From an uncultured Ruminococcus sp. (lineage in GTDB: Bacteria; Bacillota; Clostridia; Oscillospirales; Ruminococcaceae), in the NCBI GenBank assembly GCA_937894495.1, contig CALCRR010000112.1, positions 1 through 6,054 on the forward strand: a stretch of 6,054 bases of DNA, written 5' to 3'. Within the stretch, counting starts at the first letter, position 1, and each line of letters opens with the position of its first letter. The notes beneath the pieces are model-generated. The model was not told where the DNA came from, did no database searches, and saw only the letters and a list, made by a program, of their open reading frames with translations. Of the stretch, positions 1 through 5,906 are shown in pieces. The translations under genes were made by a program, and so were the position numbers.

Positions 1-8
1 AGCTTTAG

Positions 9-34
9 CTCCTTTACCCCTGCGATAGCAGGGG
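9..34 (-). promoter_or_regulatory. 5'-UTR hairpin and ribosome binding site of the off-window leftward gene
   Basis: A perfect 7-bp stem, CCCCTGC (17-23) with GCAGGGG (28-34), closes a 4-base loop. In the minus-strand transcript it begins a few bases after the predicted start site of the 45-73 promoter. One base later comes AAAGGAG (complement of 9-15), a good Shine-Dalgarno sequence, with eight bases left before the window edge. The start codon should therefore lie at or just beyond position 1. No T-run follows the stem, so it is not an intrinsic terminator. It may protect the 5' end of the mRNA or affect ribosome access. Confidence 0.55.
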
Positions 35-44
35 CTATAGCTTT

Positions 45-73
45 ATTATAACATATTTTTTTACGTATTGCAA
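45..73 (-). promoter_or_regulatory. Leftward sigma-A promoter for a gene off the left edge
   Basis: Read on the minus strand, a -35 box TTGCAA (68-73) is followed by a 17-base spacer and a perfect -10 box TATAAT (45-50). Transcription would start near position 38 and run leftward out of the window. It is divergent from the LacI-family gene. The target gene is not visible, so its function is unknown. Confidence 0.75.
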
Positions 74-183
74 GTATACATCGTTTAAGAATATAGCTGA
101 ATAAAAAAATTTTACTCCCTGCAACGCCTGCTCAATAGTTTAATACTACGAAAAAATGATTGAAAATTTGTTTGATATGTGCA

Positions 184-212
184 TTGGAAAATACGTCGGA
201 ATGTGATATAAT
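184..212 (+). promoter_or_regulatory. Sigma-A promoter of the LacI-family gene
   Basis: A -35 box TTGGAA (184-189), a 17-base spacer and a perfect -10 TATAAT (207-212) are seen, with an extended -10 TG at 204-205. The predicted start near 219 leaves a leader of about 40 bases. Because the -10 lies downstream of the ATG at 160, that ATG cannot be the start of the regulator. No convincing LacI-type operator is visible here, so autoregulation is not supported. The AT-rich stretch from 74 to 183 shows nothing else I can name. Confidence 0.75.
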
Positions 213-258
213 CATTATAAGTATATATAAAAACTTTTCCGCTGAAAGGATAATTACC

Positions 259-1254
259 ATGAGTGTTACTATAAAAGATGTCGCCAGAGAAGCAGGAGTT
301 TCGGTAGCTACAGTTTCAAGAGTTTTAAACGGCAGCTGCAACGTGTCCGACAGTTCTGCCGCAAGGGTCAATGAGGCTATAGAAAAGCTGCATTATTCCC
401 CAAACTTTCTCGGCAGGAACCTCAGAAAGTGCGAAACTAACGTGATACTGTGCATTATGCCCACCTCTGAGCATTCGCTTTATTCCAAGATAATCATGGG
501 TATGCAGACCTACGCTTCAAAGGTGGGGTATGATATCATATCTGCGGTATCACACGGTACTTCGGCTGCTGAGATAAGGCAGATGAATATGCTTTTTAAC
601 AAAACTGTTGACGGCGCCGTGCTGCTTGGTACACAGTTCAATGCCGATGACCTTAACAGGCTCTCGCAGGAATATGATATCGCCCTGTGCTGTGAAGGCG
701 TTACAGGTGCAAATGTGCTGACGGTGGCAGTAGATGATGAAAAGGCTGCCTGCGACGCAGTGACCGCCCTTATAAAAAAAGGTCACAAAAATATCGGCTT
801 TATCGGCACTAATTCAGCCGCTATCTCCTCGACTGCCAGAGAGAACGGCTATAAGCTGGCGCTGAAAAACGCTGGCATACCTCTCAGAGAGGAGTATATT
901 TATAAGCAGACCTATGATTATGAGTGCGGCGCAGACGCCTTTGATAAGTTCTCTGAGCTTGAAGATAAGCCGACTGCCATATTTGCAGTCTCCGACCTGC
1001 TTGCTATCTCGGCAATACACAGGGCTGTGGACAGGGGCATAAAGGTGGGCACAGATGTGGCTGTAATGGGCTTTGATAATATCTCAATGTGCGAGATGAT
1101 GCTGCCCACGGTATCTACAGTATCTCAGCCCTGCGCAAAAATGGGTGAGCTGGTGATAGCAAAGCTTATCGAGAATATCCATTCAAACGTTAAGGATAAC
1201 AAGTATTACACGGTGGGTCATGAGGTCATCATGAGACAGTCAACAGGTGACTGA
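259..1254 (+). CDS. LacI/GalR-family transcriptional regulator
   Basis: A 331-residue cytoplasmic DNA-binding repressor or activator of the LacI/GalR family, at the usual family length. Residues 4-25 form the N-terminal helix-turn-helix; the segment VSVATVSRVLNG is nearly that of CcpA. A hinge helix follows around 48-56, with the usual minor-groove leucine at L55, although the common alanine three residues earlier is G52. Residues from about 60 form the periplasmic-binding-protein-like effector domain, ending in the typical block MGFDNISMCEMMLPTVSTVSQP. The ligand is probably a sugar or sugar phosphate, but it cannot be read from the sequence. The start is ATG 259, with AAAGGA at 245-250; the in-frame ATG at 160 lies upstream of the promoter -10. 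The protein has about nine cysteines, rather many. It lies directly upstream of the binding-protein operon, whose promoter carries a cre-like site, so local control is likely but unproven. It could also be a CcpA-like global regulator, though the local position argues against that. Confidence 0.95.
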   Translation: MSVTIKDVAREAGVSVATVSRVLNGSCNVSDSSAARVNEAIEKLHYSPNFLGRNLRKCETNVILCIMPTSEHSLYSKIIMGMQTYASKVGYDIISAVSHGTSAAEIRQMNMLFNKTVDGAVLLGTQFNADDLNRLSQEYDIALCCEGVTGANVLTVAVDDEKAACDAVTALIKKGHKNIGFIGTNSAAISSTARENGYKLALKNAGIPLREEYIYKQTYDYECGADAFDKFSELEDKPTAIFAVSDLLAISAIHRAVDRGIKVGTDVAVMGFDNISMCEMMLPTVSTVSQPCAKMGELVIAKLIENIHSNVKDNKYYTVGHEVIMRQSTGD

Positions 1255-1316
1255 TGATATCATATAAGCAAGCATATTCGGGTAAAACTGAGATATGAAA
1301 ATATAATAATATATTG

Positions 1317-1348
1317 CAAGCCGATGTGTTTTTCATCGGCTTGTTTTT
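1317..1348 (+). terminator. Intrinsic terminator after the LacI-family gene
   Basis: A perfect 10-bp stem, CAAGCCGATG (1317-1326) with CATCGGCTTG (1334-1343), encloses a 7-base loop and is followed by TTTTT (1344-1348). It sits about 60 bases past the regulator's stop codon and separates the regulator from the binding-protein operon. Confidence 0.92.
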
Positions 1349-1410
1349 GTTCAAATATCTAAAAAAACTTTTTCAAATTTGTATGAACAGCCAAAAATTG
1401 TTTCACACAA

Positions 1411-1448
1411 ATTACATTCTTGAATTTATGTTGACAACGATTACATTC
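1411..1448 (+). repeat. Direct repeat ATTACATTC flanking the -35 box
   Basis: The nine-base word ATTACATTC occurs at 1411-1419 and again at 1440-1448, 29 bases apart. The second copy overlaps the right half of the cre-like operator and lies between the -35 and -10 boxes. The pair could be two half-sites for one regulator, or chance in AT-rich DNA. Confidence 0.45.
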
Positions 1449-1459
1449 GGTGGTAAAAT
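1431..1459 (+). promoter_or_regulatory. Strong sigma-A promoter of the solute-binding operon
   Basis: A consensus -35 TTGACA (1431-1436), an exact 17-base spacer and -10 TAAAAT (1454-1459) with an extended -10 TG at 1451-1452. The predicted start near 1466 gives a leader of about 60 bases before ATG 1527. The near-consensus boxes predict strong transcription when not repressed, which fits abundant surface binding proteins. Confidence 0.85.
1432..1445 (+). promoter_or_regulatory. Cre-like LacI-family operator overlapping the -35 box
   Basis: TGACAACGATTACA matches the catabolite-responsive element consensus TGWAANCGNTNWCA at every specified position except the fourth, which is C instead of A. 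The central CG is at 1438-1439. The site covers five of the six -35 bases, so a bound repressor would block RNA polymerase. The CcpA-like recognition helix of the neighbouring regulator makes it a candidate binder; a separate CcpA encoded elsewhere is equally possible. Dyad symmetry is only partial (four of seven pairs). Confidence 0.55.
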
Positions 1460-1526
1460 GATTTTGTATGAAGCGAATTTAAAGGGAATAAACTATCATT
1501 TATATGTTTAACGGAGGTAGATAACA

Positions 1527-2972
1527 ATGAAAAATATCAAACGTCTGCTGGCGGGTACAGTTGCTTTTGTATCTGTTTTCAGCGTTACCGCCTGCGGCAA
1601 AAGCTCAGGCAAAAAGGACGACTCATCATCTTACGTCGATAAGGTAGATGTGGCAAGCACCGAGGATATCGAGAACATAGTTCAGGACGTTGAGCCTATC
1701 CCCGAGGGCGCTGACGGCAATATCAAGTGGCTTTCATATTTTGATATCAACCCGTCAAGAAGAGTTCCCGAGAAGAGAACAGACCTGACCCTGTTTGAGG
1801 AAAAGGGAGGTACTATCGAGTACGAGAGCTGCTCATCTATTGAAAAATATGAAAAGCTGGCGTCTGAGCTTATGGCTAATACGCCCCCCGATATGTTCTG
1901 GTATGAGCAGAAGATGACCTTCCCTGCAAACTGTATCAAAGAGATGTTCCAGCCTGTAGATGATATAGTTGACTTCGATACTCCTTTGTGGAGCGATATG
2001 AAGGGTGCTGCCGACCAGTATACGCTCAACGGTATGCACTTTGTTGCGCCTATCAAATTCGGTGCGCTGTCAGTTCTCACCTATGATAAGGATATGGTAG
2101 AGGCTGCTAATCTTGACGACCCGTATGACCTTTATATGGACGGCGAGTGGGACTGGGACGCTTGGTATGATATGATGACAGAGTATTGCGAGGGCGCTCA
2201 GGGCGACGAGGTAAGATACGGCGTAAACGGCTGGTTCGCACCTTTCATCTTCCAGTCAACAGGCAAGACCCTGATAATGTATGATGCCGATAAGGACGAG
2301 TATGTGGCTAACCTTAACGACCCCGATTTTACAAGAGCTACCGACCTGCTTTACAATATCAAGAAGAACGATATGTACTATAATGAGTGGATAGGTCAGG
2401 CTTCTGACGCTTTCAAGGCTAACATACTGTTCTACGCAATGGGCTCATGGGCTTCTATCGACAGCCACACTCCCCAGGAGGGAGATAACTGGGGCGTTGT
2501 TCCTATGCCTAAGGATCCTAATTCAGATACACTTTACACCACTGTTGACGCAACAGCTTATATGTGGGTAAAGGGCTCCACCAAAAAGGAAGCTATGAAG
2601 TGCTGGATGGAGTGCGCAAGACTTGTAAATGTTCAGGAAGAGTATATCCAGACCGAGAAGGAAAAGTTTGACGAAACAAATCCTTACTGGACCGATGAAA
2701 TGTACGATATGGCGTTCAATGAGGTAGTATCAGATAAATACGTTCAGCTGGTAGACCCCGGCTACGGTATCTCAACAGCTCTGTCAGATGATGACGCTGC
2801 TACCAACGCTACCCTTGAGGCTATCATTCCCTATATGTATACATCAGTTATGAAGACCGATGATAACGGCGCTCAGTTCACATGGACTCAGCTGCGTGAA
2901 ACATATTCGGCAACTATCGACTCTGAGCTCAAGACCTTTAACGAGTCGTATCACAAGTTTATCGGCAAATAA
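1527..2972 (+). CDS. Extracellular solute-binding lipoprotein (ABC family 1 type), first paralogue
   Basis: A 481-residue exported lipoprotein that should bind a small solute, probably a carbohydrate, outside the membrane. Residues 1-22 form a signal peptide with lipobox VTAC, so lipidation is expected at C23. A polar, acidic linker of about 40 residues follows. The mature part resembles family 1 solute-binding proteins: MFWYEQKMTFPANC around 123-136, PVDDIVDFDTPLW around 143-155, and a block NGWFAPFIFQSTGKTLI at 234-250 shared with its neighbour. The start is set by GGAGG at 1513-1517, nine bases before ATG 1527. It is the first gene of the operon, behind a strong promoter with a cre-like site. 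The next gene is a paralogue with roughly 65% identity over the first conserved block. No permease or ATPase is encoded nearby, which is unusual for this family. The ligand is unknown; the family call is from recognition, not from a search. Confidence 0.88.
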   Translation: MKNIKRLLAGTVAFVSVFSVTACGKSSGKKDDSSSYVDKVDVASTEDIENIVQDVEPIPEGADGNIKWLSYFDINPSRRVPEKRTDLTLFEEKGGTIEYESCSSIEKYEKLASELMANTPPDMFWYEQKMTFPANCIKEMFQPVDDIVDFDTPLWSDMKGAADQYTLNGMHFVAPIKFGALSVLTYDKDMVEAANLDDPYDLYMDGEWDWDAWYDMMTEYCEGAQGDEVRYGVNGWFAPFIFQSTGKTLIMYDADKDEYVANLNDPDFTRATDLLYNIKKNDMYYNEWIGQASDAFKANILFYAMGSWASIDSHTPQEGDNWGVVPMPKDPNSDTLYTTVDATAYMWVKGSTKKEAMKCWMECARLVNVQEEYIQTEKEKFDETNPYWTDEMYDMAFNEVVSDKYVQLVDPGYGISTALSDDDAATNATLEAIIPYMYTSVMKTDDNGAQFTWTQLRETYSATIDSELKTFNESYHKFIGK

Positions 2973-2985
2973 TATGGTTTAACGT

Positions 2986-3020
2986 AATATGGCAGGTGTT
3001 ATCATCTGCCATATTCTTTT
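2986..3020 (+). terminator. Intercistronic hairpin between the two binding-protein genes (partial terminator or mRNA stabiliser)
   Basis: A 13-bp stem pairs 2986-2998 with 3003-3015, with one G-U wobble and loop TTAT, followed by C and TTTT (3017-3020). The AGGAGG of the next gene begins at 3021. The T-run is short, so the element is likely to give partial termination or to protect the 3' end of the upstream message. The upstream gene would then be expressed more than the downstream one. There is no promoter between the genes, so some readthrough is required. Confidence 0.7.
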
Positions 3021-3032
3021 AGGAGGATCTAT

Positions 3033-4457
3033 ATGAAGCTAAAAAGAGTATTTGCCGCTGCATTGGCGGTGACTATGGCAGCAGGGGCAGCCTCCTGCGG
3101 AAAGTCGGACTCTGACGGCAAAAAGGACGAAAGCAAGTTTGAGGAAACTGTCACCATTGACGAAGCTCTTACCGAAGAAAGCCCTATCTCGGATTTTCCC
3201 GAGGGAGCACAGACGGAGCTTGAATGGTTTTCCTACTACGACCTTAACCCCAGCAGATCTCAGCCCGAGAAGAGCACTAATCTGTCGCTGTTTGAGCAGA
3301 AGGGCGGCTCAATAAAGTATGCCCAGACCAGCTCAATGCAGAAGTATGACGACCTGGCAGCCAGACTTATGGCAAACGATCCGCCTGATATGTTTGCCTA
3401 TGAGCAGAAAATGACTTTTCCTGCAAACTGTATAAAGGAAATGTTCCAACCTATAGATGATGCTATCGACCTTGATGCACCCATCTGGGCTGATGTCAGG
3501 GAGACGGCAGATGAATTTACTCTGGCAGGCAAGCATTACGTGCTGCCCATAGCCTTCGGCGCACTGTCGGTGATGACCTATGATAAGGCAGCTATCGAAG
3601 CAAACGGTCTTGACGACCCCTATGAGCTTTATCAGAATGGCGAGTGGGACTGGGATACATGGCATGATATCATGAAGGAGTATTGCAGCCTTTCGGGACC
3701 CGATGAGGAGCGTTTCGGAGTTAACGGCTGGTTTGCGCCTTTCATTTTCCAGTCAACAGGCAAGACCCTTATCGGCTATGACGAGACAAGCGATGAGTAT
3801 GTGGCTAATCTCTATGACGCCGACCTTGAACGTGCTGCCGACCTGCTTTACAATATCCAGAAGGAGGGGCTTTATTACCCCGACTGGGTAGGCTCAGCCA
3901 GCGAGGCTTTCAAGAAAAACATTCTTTTCTACGCAATGGGCACATGGGCTGTTACCCCTAAGGAGGGGGACGAGTGGGCGATAGTACCCATGCCTAAGGA
4001 CCCGAACTCAGACACCCTGTACACCACCCTGGAAATAAACGCATTTATGTGGGTAAGAGGTTCTACCGCTGCCGATGCCTACAGGATATGGAACGAGTGC
4101 TCCAGAGTTGCTGCCACCGATGAAGAGATGATAGCCATCGGCAAGGAGAAGTTTTTTGTAAACAAACCCCAGTTCACCGAGGAGATGTACGATGTGGCAT
4201 ACAGCGATGTTATCTCAGATAAATTCGTAAGGCTTATCGACCACGGCTACGGCATATCTACAGCCCTTTCGGACGATGACGCTGCCACCAACCCCTCTAA
4301 GGAAGCTATCATACCTTATATGTATTCATCGGTGATGAAGTCTGACGAGAACGGCAAGCAGTACACATGGGCGACCCTCAGAGAGACATATAAGGCAACT
4401 ATCGACTCTGAGCTAAAGACCTTCAACGACAGCTACCATAAGTTCATAGGTAAATAG
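3033..4457 (+). CDS. Extracellular solute-binding lipoprotein (ABC family 1 type), second paralogue
   Basis: A 474-residue lipoprotein with the same architecture as its upstream neighbour. The signal peptide has the lipobox-like end AASC, with the lipidated cysteine at C22 (alanine at -3 is acceptable but less usual). A poorly conserved acidic linker runs to about residue 55, followed by the binding fold. By hand count, 80 of 123 aligned residues match the first paralogue from WFSYYD to TYDK. The last 60 or so residues, from GYGISTALSDDDAATN on, are even closer. Differences include A122 where the first copy has W125 beside the conserved YEQKMTFPANC, and a four-residue deletion after GTWA (near 306). 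Three cysteines (C133, C218, C356) match cysteines in the first copy. AGGAGG at 3021-3026 lies six bases before ATG 3033. It is probably co-transcribed with the first copy by readthrough of the 2986-3020 hairpin. Tandem duplication followed by divergence in specificity is the simplest reading. Confidence 0.88.
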   Translation: MKLKRVFAAALAVTMAAGAASCGKSDSDGKKDESKFEETVTIDEALTEESPISDFPEGAQTELEWFSYYDLNPSRSQPEKSTNLSLFEQKGGSIKYAQTSSMQKYDDLAARLMANDPPDMFAYEQKMTFPANCIKEMFQPIDDAIDLDAPIWADVRETADEFTLAGKHYVLPIAFGALSVMTYDKAAIEANGLDDPYELYQNGEWDWDTWHDIMKEYCSLSGPDEERFGVNGWFAPFIFQSTGKTLIGYDETSDEYVANLYDADLERAADLLYNIQKEGLYYPDWVGSASEAFKKNILFYAMGTWAVTPKEGDEWAIVPMPKDPNSDTLYTTLEINAFMWVRGSTAADAYRIWNECSRVAATDEEMIAIGKEKFFVNKPQFTEEMYDVAYSDVISDKFVRLIDHGYGISTALSDDDAATNPSKEAIIPYMYSSVMKSDENGKQYTWATLRETYKATIDSELKTFNDSYHKFIGK

Positions 4458-4478
4458 CACCGCAGTTCAGGAGGCATT

Positions 4479-4688
4479 ATGGCATTTATAGGACTTCTTG
4501 CAGTTGATATAGCTATAGTTATGCTGGTGATATTCGGCGGCATTGTCCCGATCGTGGCAGGCACCCTGCTTTACAGAAAAACAAACCGCAAAAAGCTGGG
4601 CATTGCCCTCAGGATAATCGGCTATGTTATATTGATACCCATTGTGCTGGTTATCGGCACAATGGTCATTCTGATGATCTTTAATTAG
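4479..4688 (+). CDS. Small hypothetical membrane protein, two transmembrane segments
   Basis: A 69-residue protein that I do not recognise. It has two hydrophobic segments, about residues 3-32 and 42-68, joined by a short basic loop (YRKTNRKKLG, about 32-41). By the positive-inside rule the loop is cytoplasmic and both ends face outward. An aspartate (D10) lies within the first segment. AGGAGG at 4469-4474 with a four-base gap to ATG 4479 supports real translation, and the gene starts only 21 bases after the second binding-protein gene, with no promoter between. It is therefore the third gene of that operon and ends before a strong terminator. It is too small to be a permease. It might anchor or modulate a complex with the lipoproteins, but nothing in the sequence shows that. 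Unrelated co-transcription is the alternative. Confidence 0.8.
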   Translation: MAFIGLLAVDIAIVMLVIFGGIVPIVAGTLLYRKTNRKKLGIALRIIGYVILIPIVLVIGTMVILMIFN

Positions 4689-4717
4689 CTTTAATGAGTA
4701 AATATGCATATACATAA

Positions 4718-4752
4718 AAAAGACCGCACAGTTTCATGCTGCGCGGTCTTTT
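4718..4752 (+). terminator. Intrinsic terminator of the solute-binding operon
   Basis: The stem AAAAGACCGC (4718-4727) pairs with GCGGTCTTTT (4743-4752). After one A-C mismatch, CAG (4729-4731) pairs with CTG (4739-4741) around a 7-base loop. A T-run on the right and an A-run on the left mean it could stop transcription from both sides. It begins 30 bases after the stop codon of the small membrane protein. Confidence 0.9.
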
Positions 4753-4850
4753 GCTTTGCCGAAATGACCTGCGGCTATTCTCCGGTCTGTGCATAAAATG
4801 AAAACTCTATGACCCAAAGCTGAAAGCTGTCTGAAAAAAATCTGCTTTGC

Positions 4851-4879
4851 TTGACATCGGGCAAAATGCGTGTTATAAT
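4851..4879 (+). promoter_or_regulatory. Perfect-consensus sigma-A promoter of the MBL lipoprotein gene
   Basis: TTGACA (4851-4856), exactly 17 bases, then TATAAT (4874-4879), with an extended -10 TG at 4871-4872. Both hexamers match consensus fully. The predicted start near 4886 leaves a leader of about 48 bases before ATG 4934. No operator-like dyad is evident over the boxes, so expression may be constitutive and strong. Positions 4753-4850 upstream show no gene or clear structure. Confidence 0.9.
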
Positions 4880-4933
4880 TCAAAAAACGCAGTAAAAAAA
4901 TGGCTTTTAAGACTGCGTATCGGAGATGATAAA

Positions 4934-5809
4934 ATGAGATACAGGCTATTTATATTAACGCTTGCGGCAGCACTTCTCACAGGCTGTGCTGCTGACGGTG
5001 ACAGCTCAAAAACAAGCACCGCAAGCCCTACAAATGACGACAGCAGTTCGGGCTTTACGGTGACGGTGGATTTTCTGAAAGTGGGCAAGGCTGATGCTGC
5101 GGTCATCTCAACAGGGGAGCATATCGTGGTCATCGACTGCGGCGAGGAGAGCGACGGCAGCAAGGTCTGCAAATGTCTTGACTCCCTGGATGCCGAAAGA
5201 GTAGACGAGCTTATACTCACCCACTATGATAAAGACCACATCGGCGGTGCGGCTCAGGTGGTTGAGGATTATGAGGTCAGCCATGTGATAGGCGCCGACT
5301 ATACCGAGGAAAGCGCTGAATACACCAAGCTTGACGCCGCCATGAATGATAAGGAGATAAAGTGGGAGTTTCTCAAAGACGAGACTATGAGCTTTACCCT
5401 TGACGATACTGATTTTGAGATATACCCCTGTGAGCAGGAAAAATACAGCGACGGTAACGACAATAATCACTCGCTGGTGATAAAAATGACTCATCTGGAC
5501 GATGTGTTCCTTTTCGCAGCCGACGCCATGCAGGAGCGCCTTGATGAAATAATGGAGATAGGTGACTGCGACCTCCTGAAAGAGCCCTATCACGGCAGAG
5601 AGATAGCTAATTTAGGCGAGTTTCTTGACAAGGTCAGTCCCGAGTATGCGGTGGTCTCCACCAATAAGGATAACTATTCCGAGGTGACAGAACAGACCTT
5701 AGAGGAAAGGGGCATTAAGACCTTTGTGACATTCCGTGACGGAAATATCCGCTGCACCAGCACAGGAAATTCACTTGCATTTGAAACAGGCGTAAGCTTT
5801 GATGACTGA
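4934..5809 (+). CDS. Lipoprotein with ComEC/Rec2-like metallo-beta-lactamase fold
   Basis: A 291-residue exported protein. Residues 1-17 are a signal peptide ending in the classic lipobox LTGC, with lipidation at C18; a Ser/Thr/Asp-rich linker runs to about 40. The catalytic fold then begins with VDFLKVGKADAAVIS (45-59) and VVIDCG (65-70), the pattern of the soluble domain of ComEC. The metal motif is THYDKDHIGG (96-105: H97, D99, D101, H102). NNHSLVIK (177-184) leads to a second acidic ligand candidate, D197 in FAAD, and PYHG (218-221) stands where ComEC relatives usually have HHGS. The usual GHP-type histidine near the C-terminus is not evident. The family includes nucleases and phosphodiesterases, so a surface-bound hydrolase is likely; its substrate is unknown. 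No ComEC channel domain is present. GGAG at 4922-4925 selects ATG 4934; the in-frame ATG at 4847 lies upstream of the promoter and would bury the signal peptide. It forms its own transcription unit. Confidence 0.88.
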   Translation: MRYRLFILTLAAALLTGCAADGDSSKTSTASPTNDDSSSGFTVTVDFLKVGKADAAVISTGEHIVVIDCGEESDGSKVCKCLDSLDAERVDELILTHYDKDHIGGAAQVVEDYEVSHVIGADYTEESAEYTKLDAAMNDKEIKWEFLKDETMSFTLDDTDFEIYPCEQEKYSDGNDNNHSLVIKMTHLDDVFLFAADAMQERLDEIMEIGDCDLLKEPYHGREIANLGEFLDKVSPEYAVVSTNKDNYSEVTEQTLEERGIKTFVTFRDGNIRCTSTGNSLAFETGVSFDD

Positions 5810-5815
5810 AAAATA

Positions 5816-5855
5816 AAAGGTGATATGGGCATTCTGCCTGTATCACCTTTGTTTT
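5816..5855. terminator. Bidirectional intrinsic terminator between convergent genes
   Basis: AAAGGTGATA (5816-5825) pairs with TATCACCTTT (5841-5850). The stem continues inward through TGGGCA and TGCCTG, with two G-U wobbles, to a three-base loop TTC (5832-5834). On the plus strand GTTTT follows; on the minus strand the stem is followed by TATTTTT. It can therefore end transcription of both the MBL lipoprotein gene and the leftward gene at 5907-6054. Confidence 0.88.
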
Positions 5856-5865
5856 ATATAATAGT

Positions 5866-5904
5866 AACGGCATATGGCTTTTGACCTTCCCCGATACTGC
5901 CGTT
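5866..5904 (-). other. Weak inverted repeat downstream of the leftward gene
   Basis: AACGGCA (5866-5872) can pair with TGCCGTT (5898-5904), with three further pairs inside (5873-5875 with 5894-5896) across a one-base bulge and a loop of 18 bases. It begins only two bases after the stop codon of the leftward gene. It lacks a T-run, so it is not a convincing intrinsic terminator by itself; it might help stabilise the 3' end of that message. Confidence 0.35.
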
Positions 5905-5906
5905 TA

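Noticed and set aside
77..90. Possible LacI-type operator around ATCGTTT between the divergent promoters
   Set aside because: It matches the core of the cre consensus but misses both outer ends (four mismatches in either orientation), so autoregulation is not supported.
160..258. N-terminal extension of the LacI-family protein from ATG 160
   Set aside because: The extension spans the promoter -10 at 207-212, has no family-like residues, and the well-placed AAAGGA supports ATG 259, which gives the typical family N-terminus.
1314..1511. 65-codon open frame on the plus strand
   Set aside because: It runs through the regulator's terminator and the operon promoter, has no ribosome binding site, and its peptide looks like translated AT-rich intergenic DNA.
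1682..2080. 132-codon antisense frame within the first lipoprotein gene
   Set aside because: It is a shadow of the strongly supported plus-strand gene, with no promoter, ribosome binding site or recognisable protein feature.
4767..4788. Imperfect hairpin GACC...GGTC upstream of the MBL promoter
   Set aside because: Only about four contiguous pairs form, with no T-run and no neighbouring signal; it is expected by chance.
4847..4933. Upstream in-frame start for the MBL lipoprotein
   Set aside because: ATG 4847 lies before the -35 box of the gene's own promoter, and the added residues would bury a clear lipoprotein signal peptide.
5108..5593. 161-codon antisense frame within the MBL gene
   Set aside because: It overlaps a gene with clear catalytic motifs on the other strand and has no independent sign of expression; the hydrophobic composition arises from complementing acidic codons.
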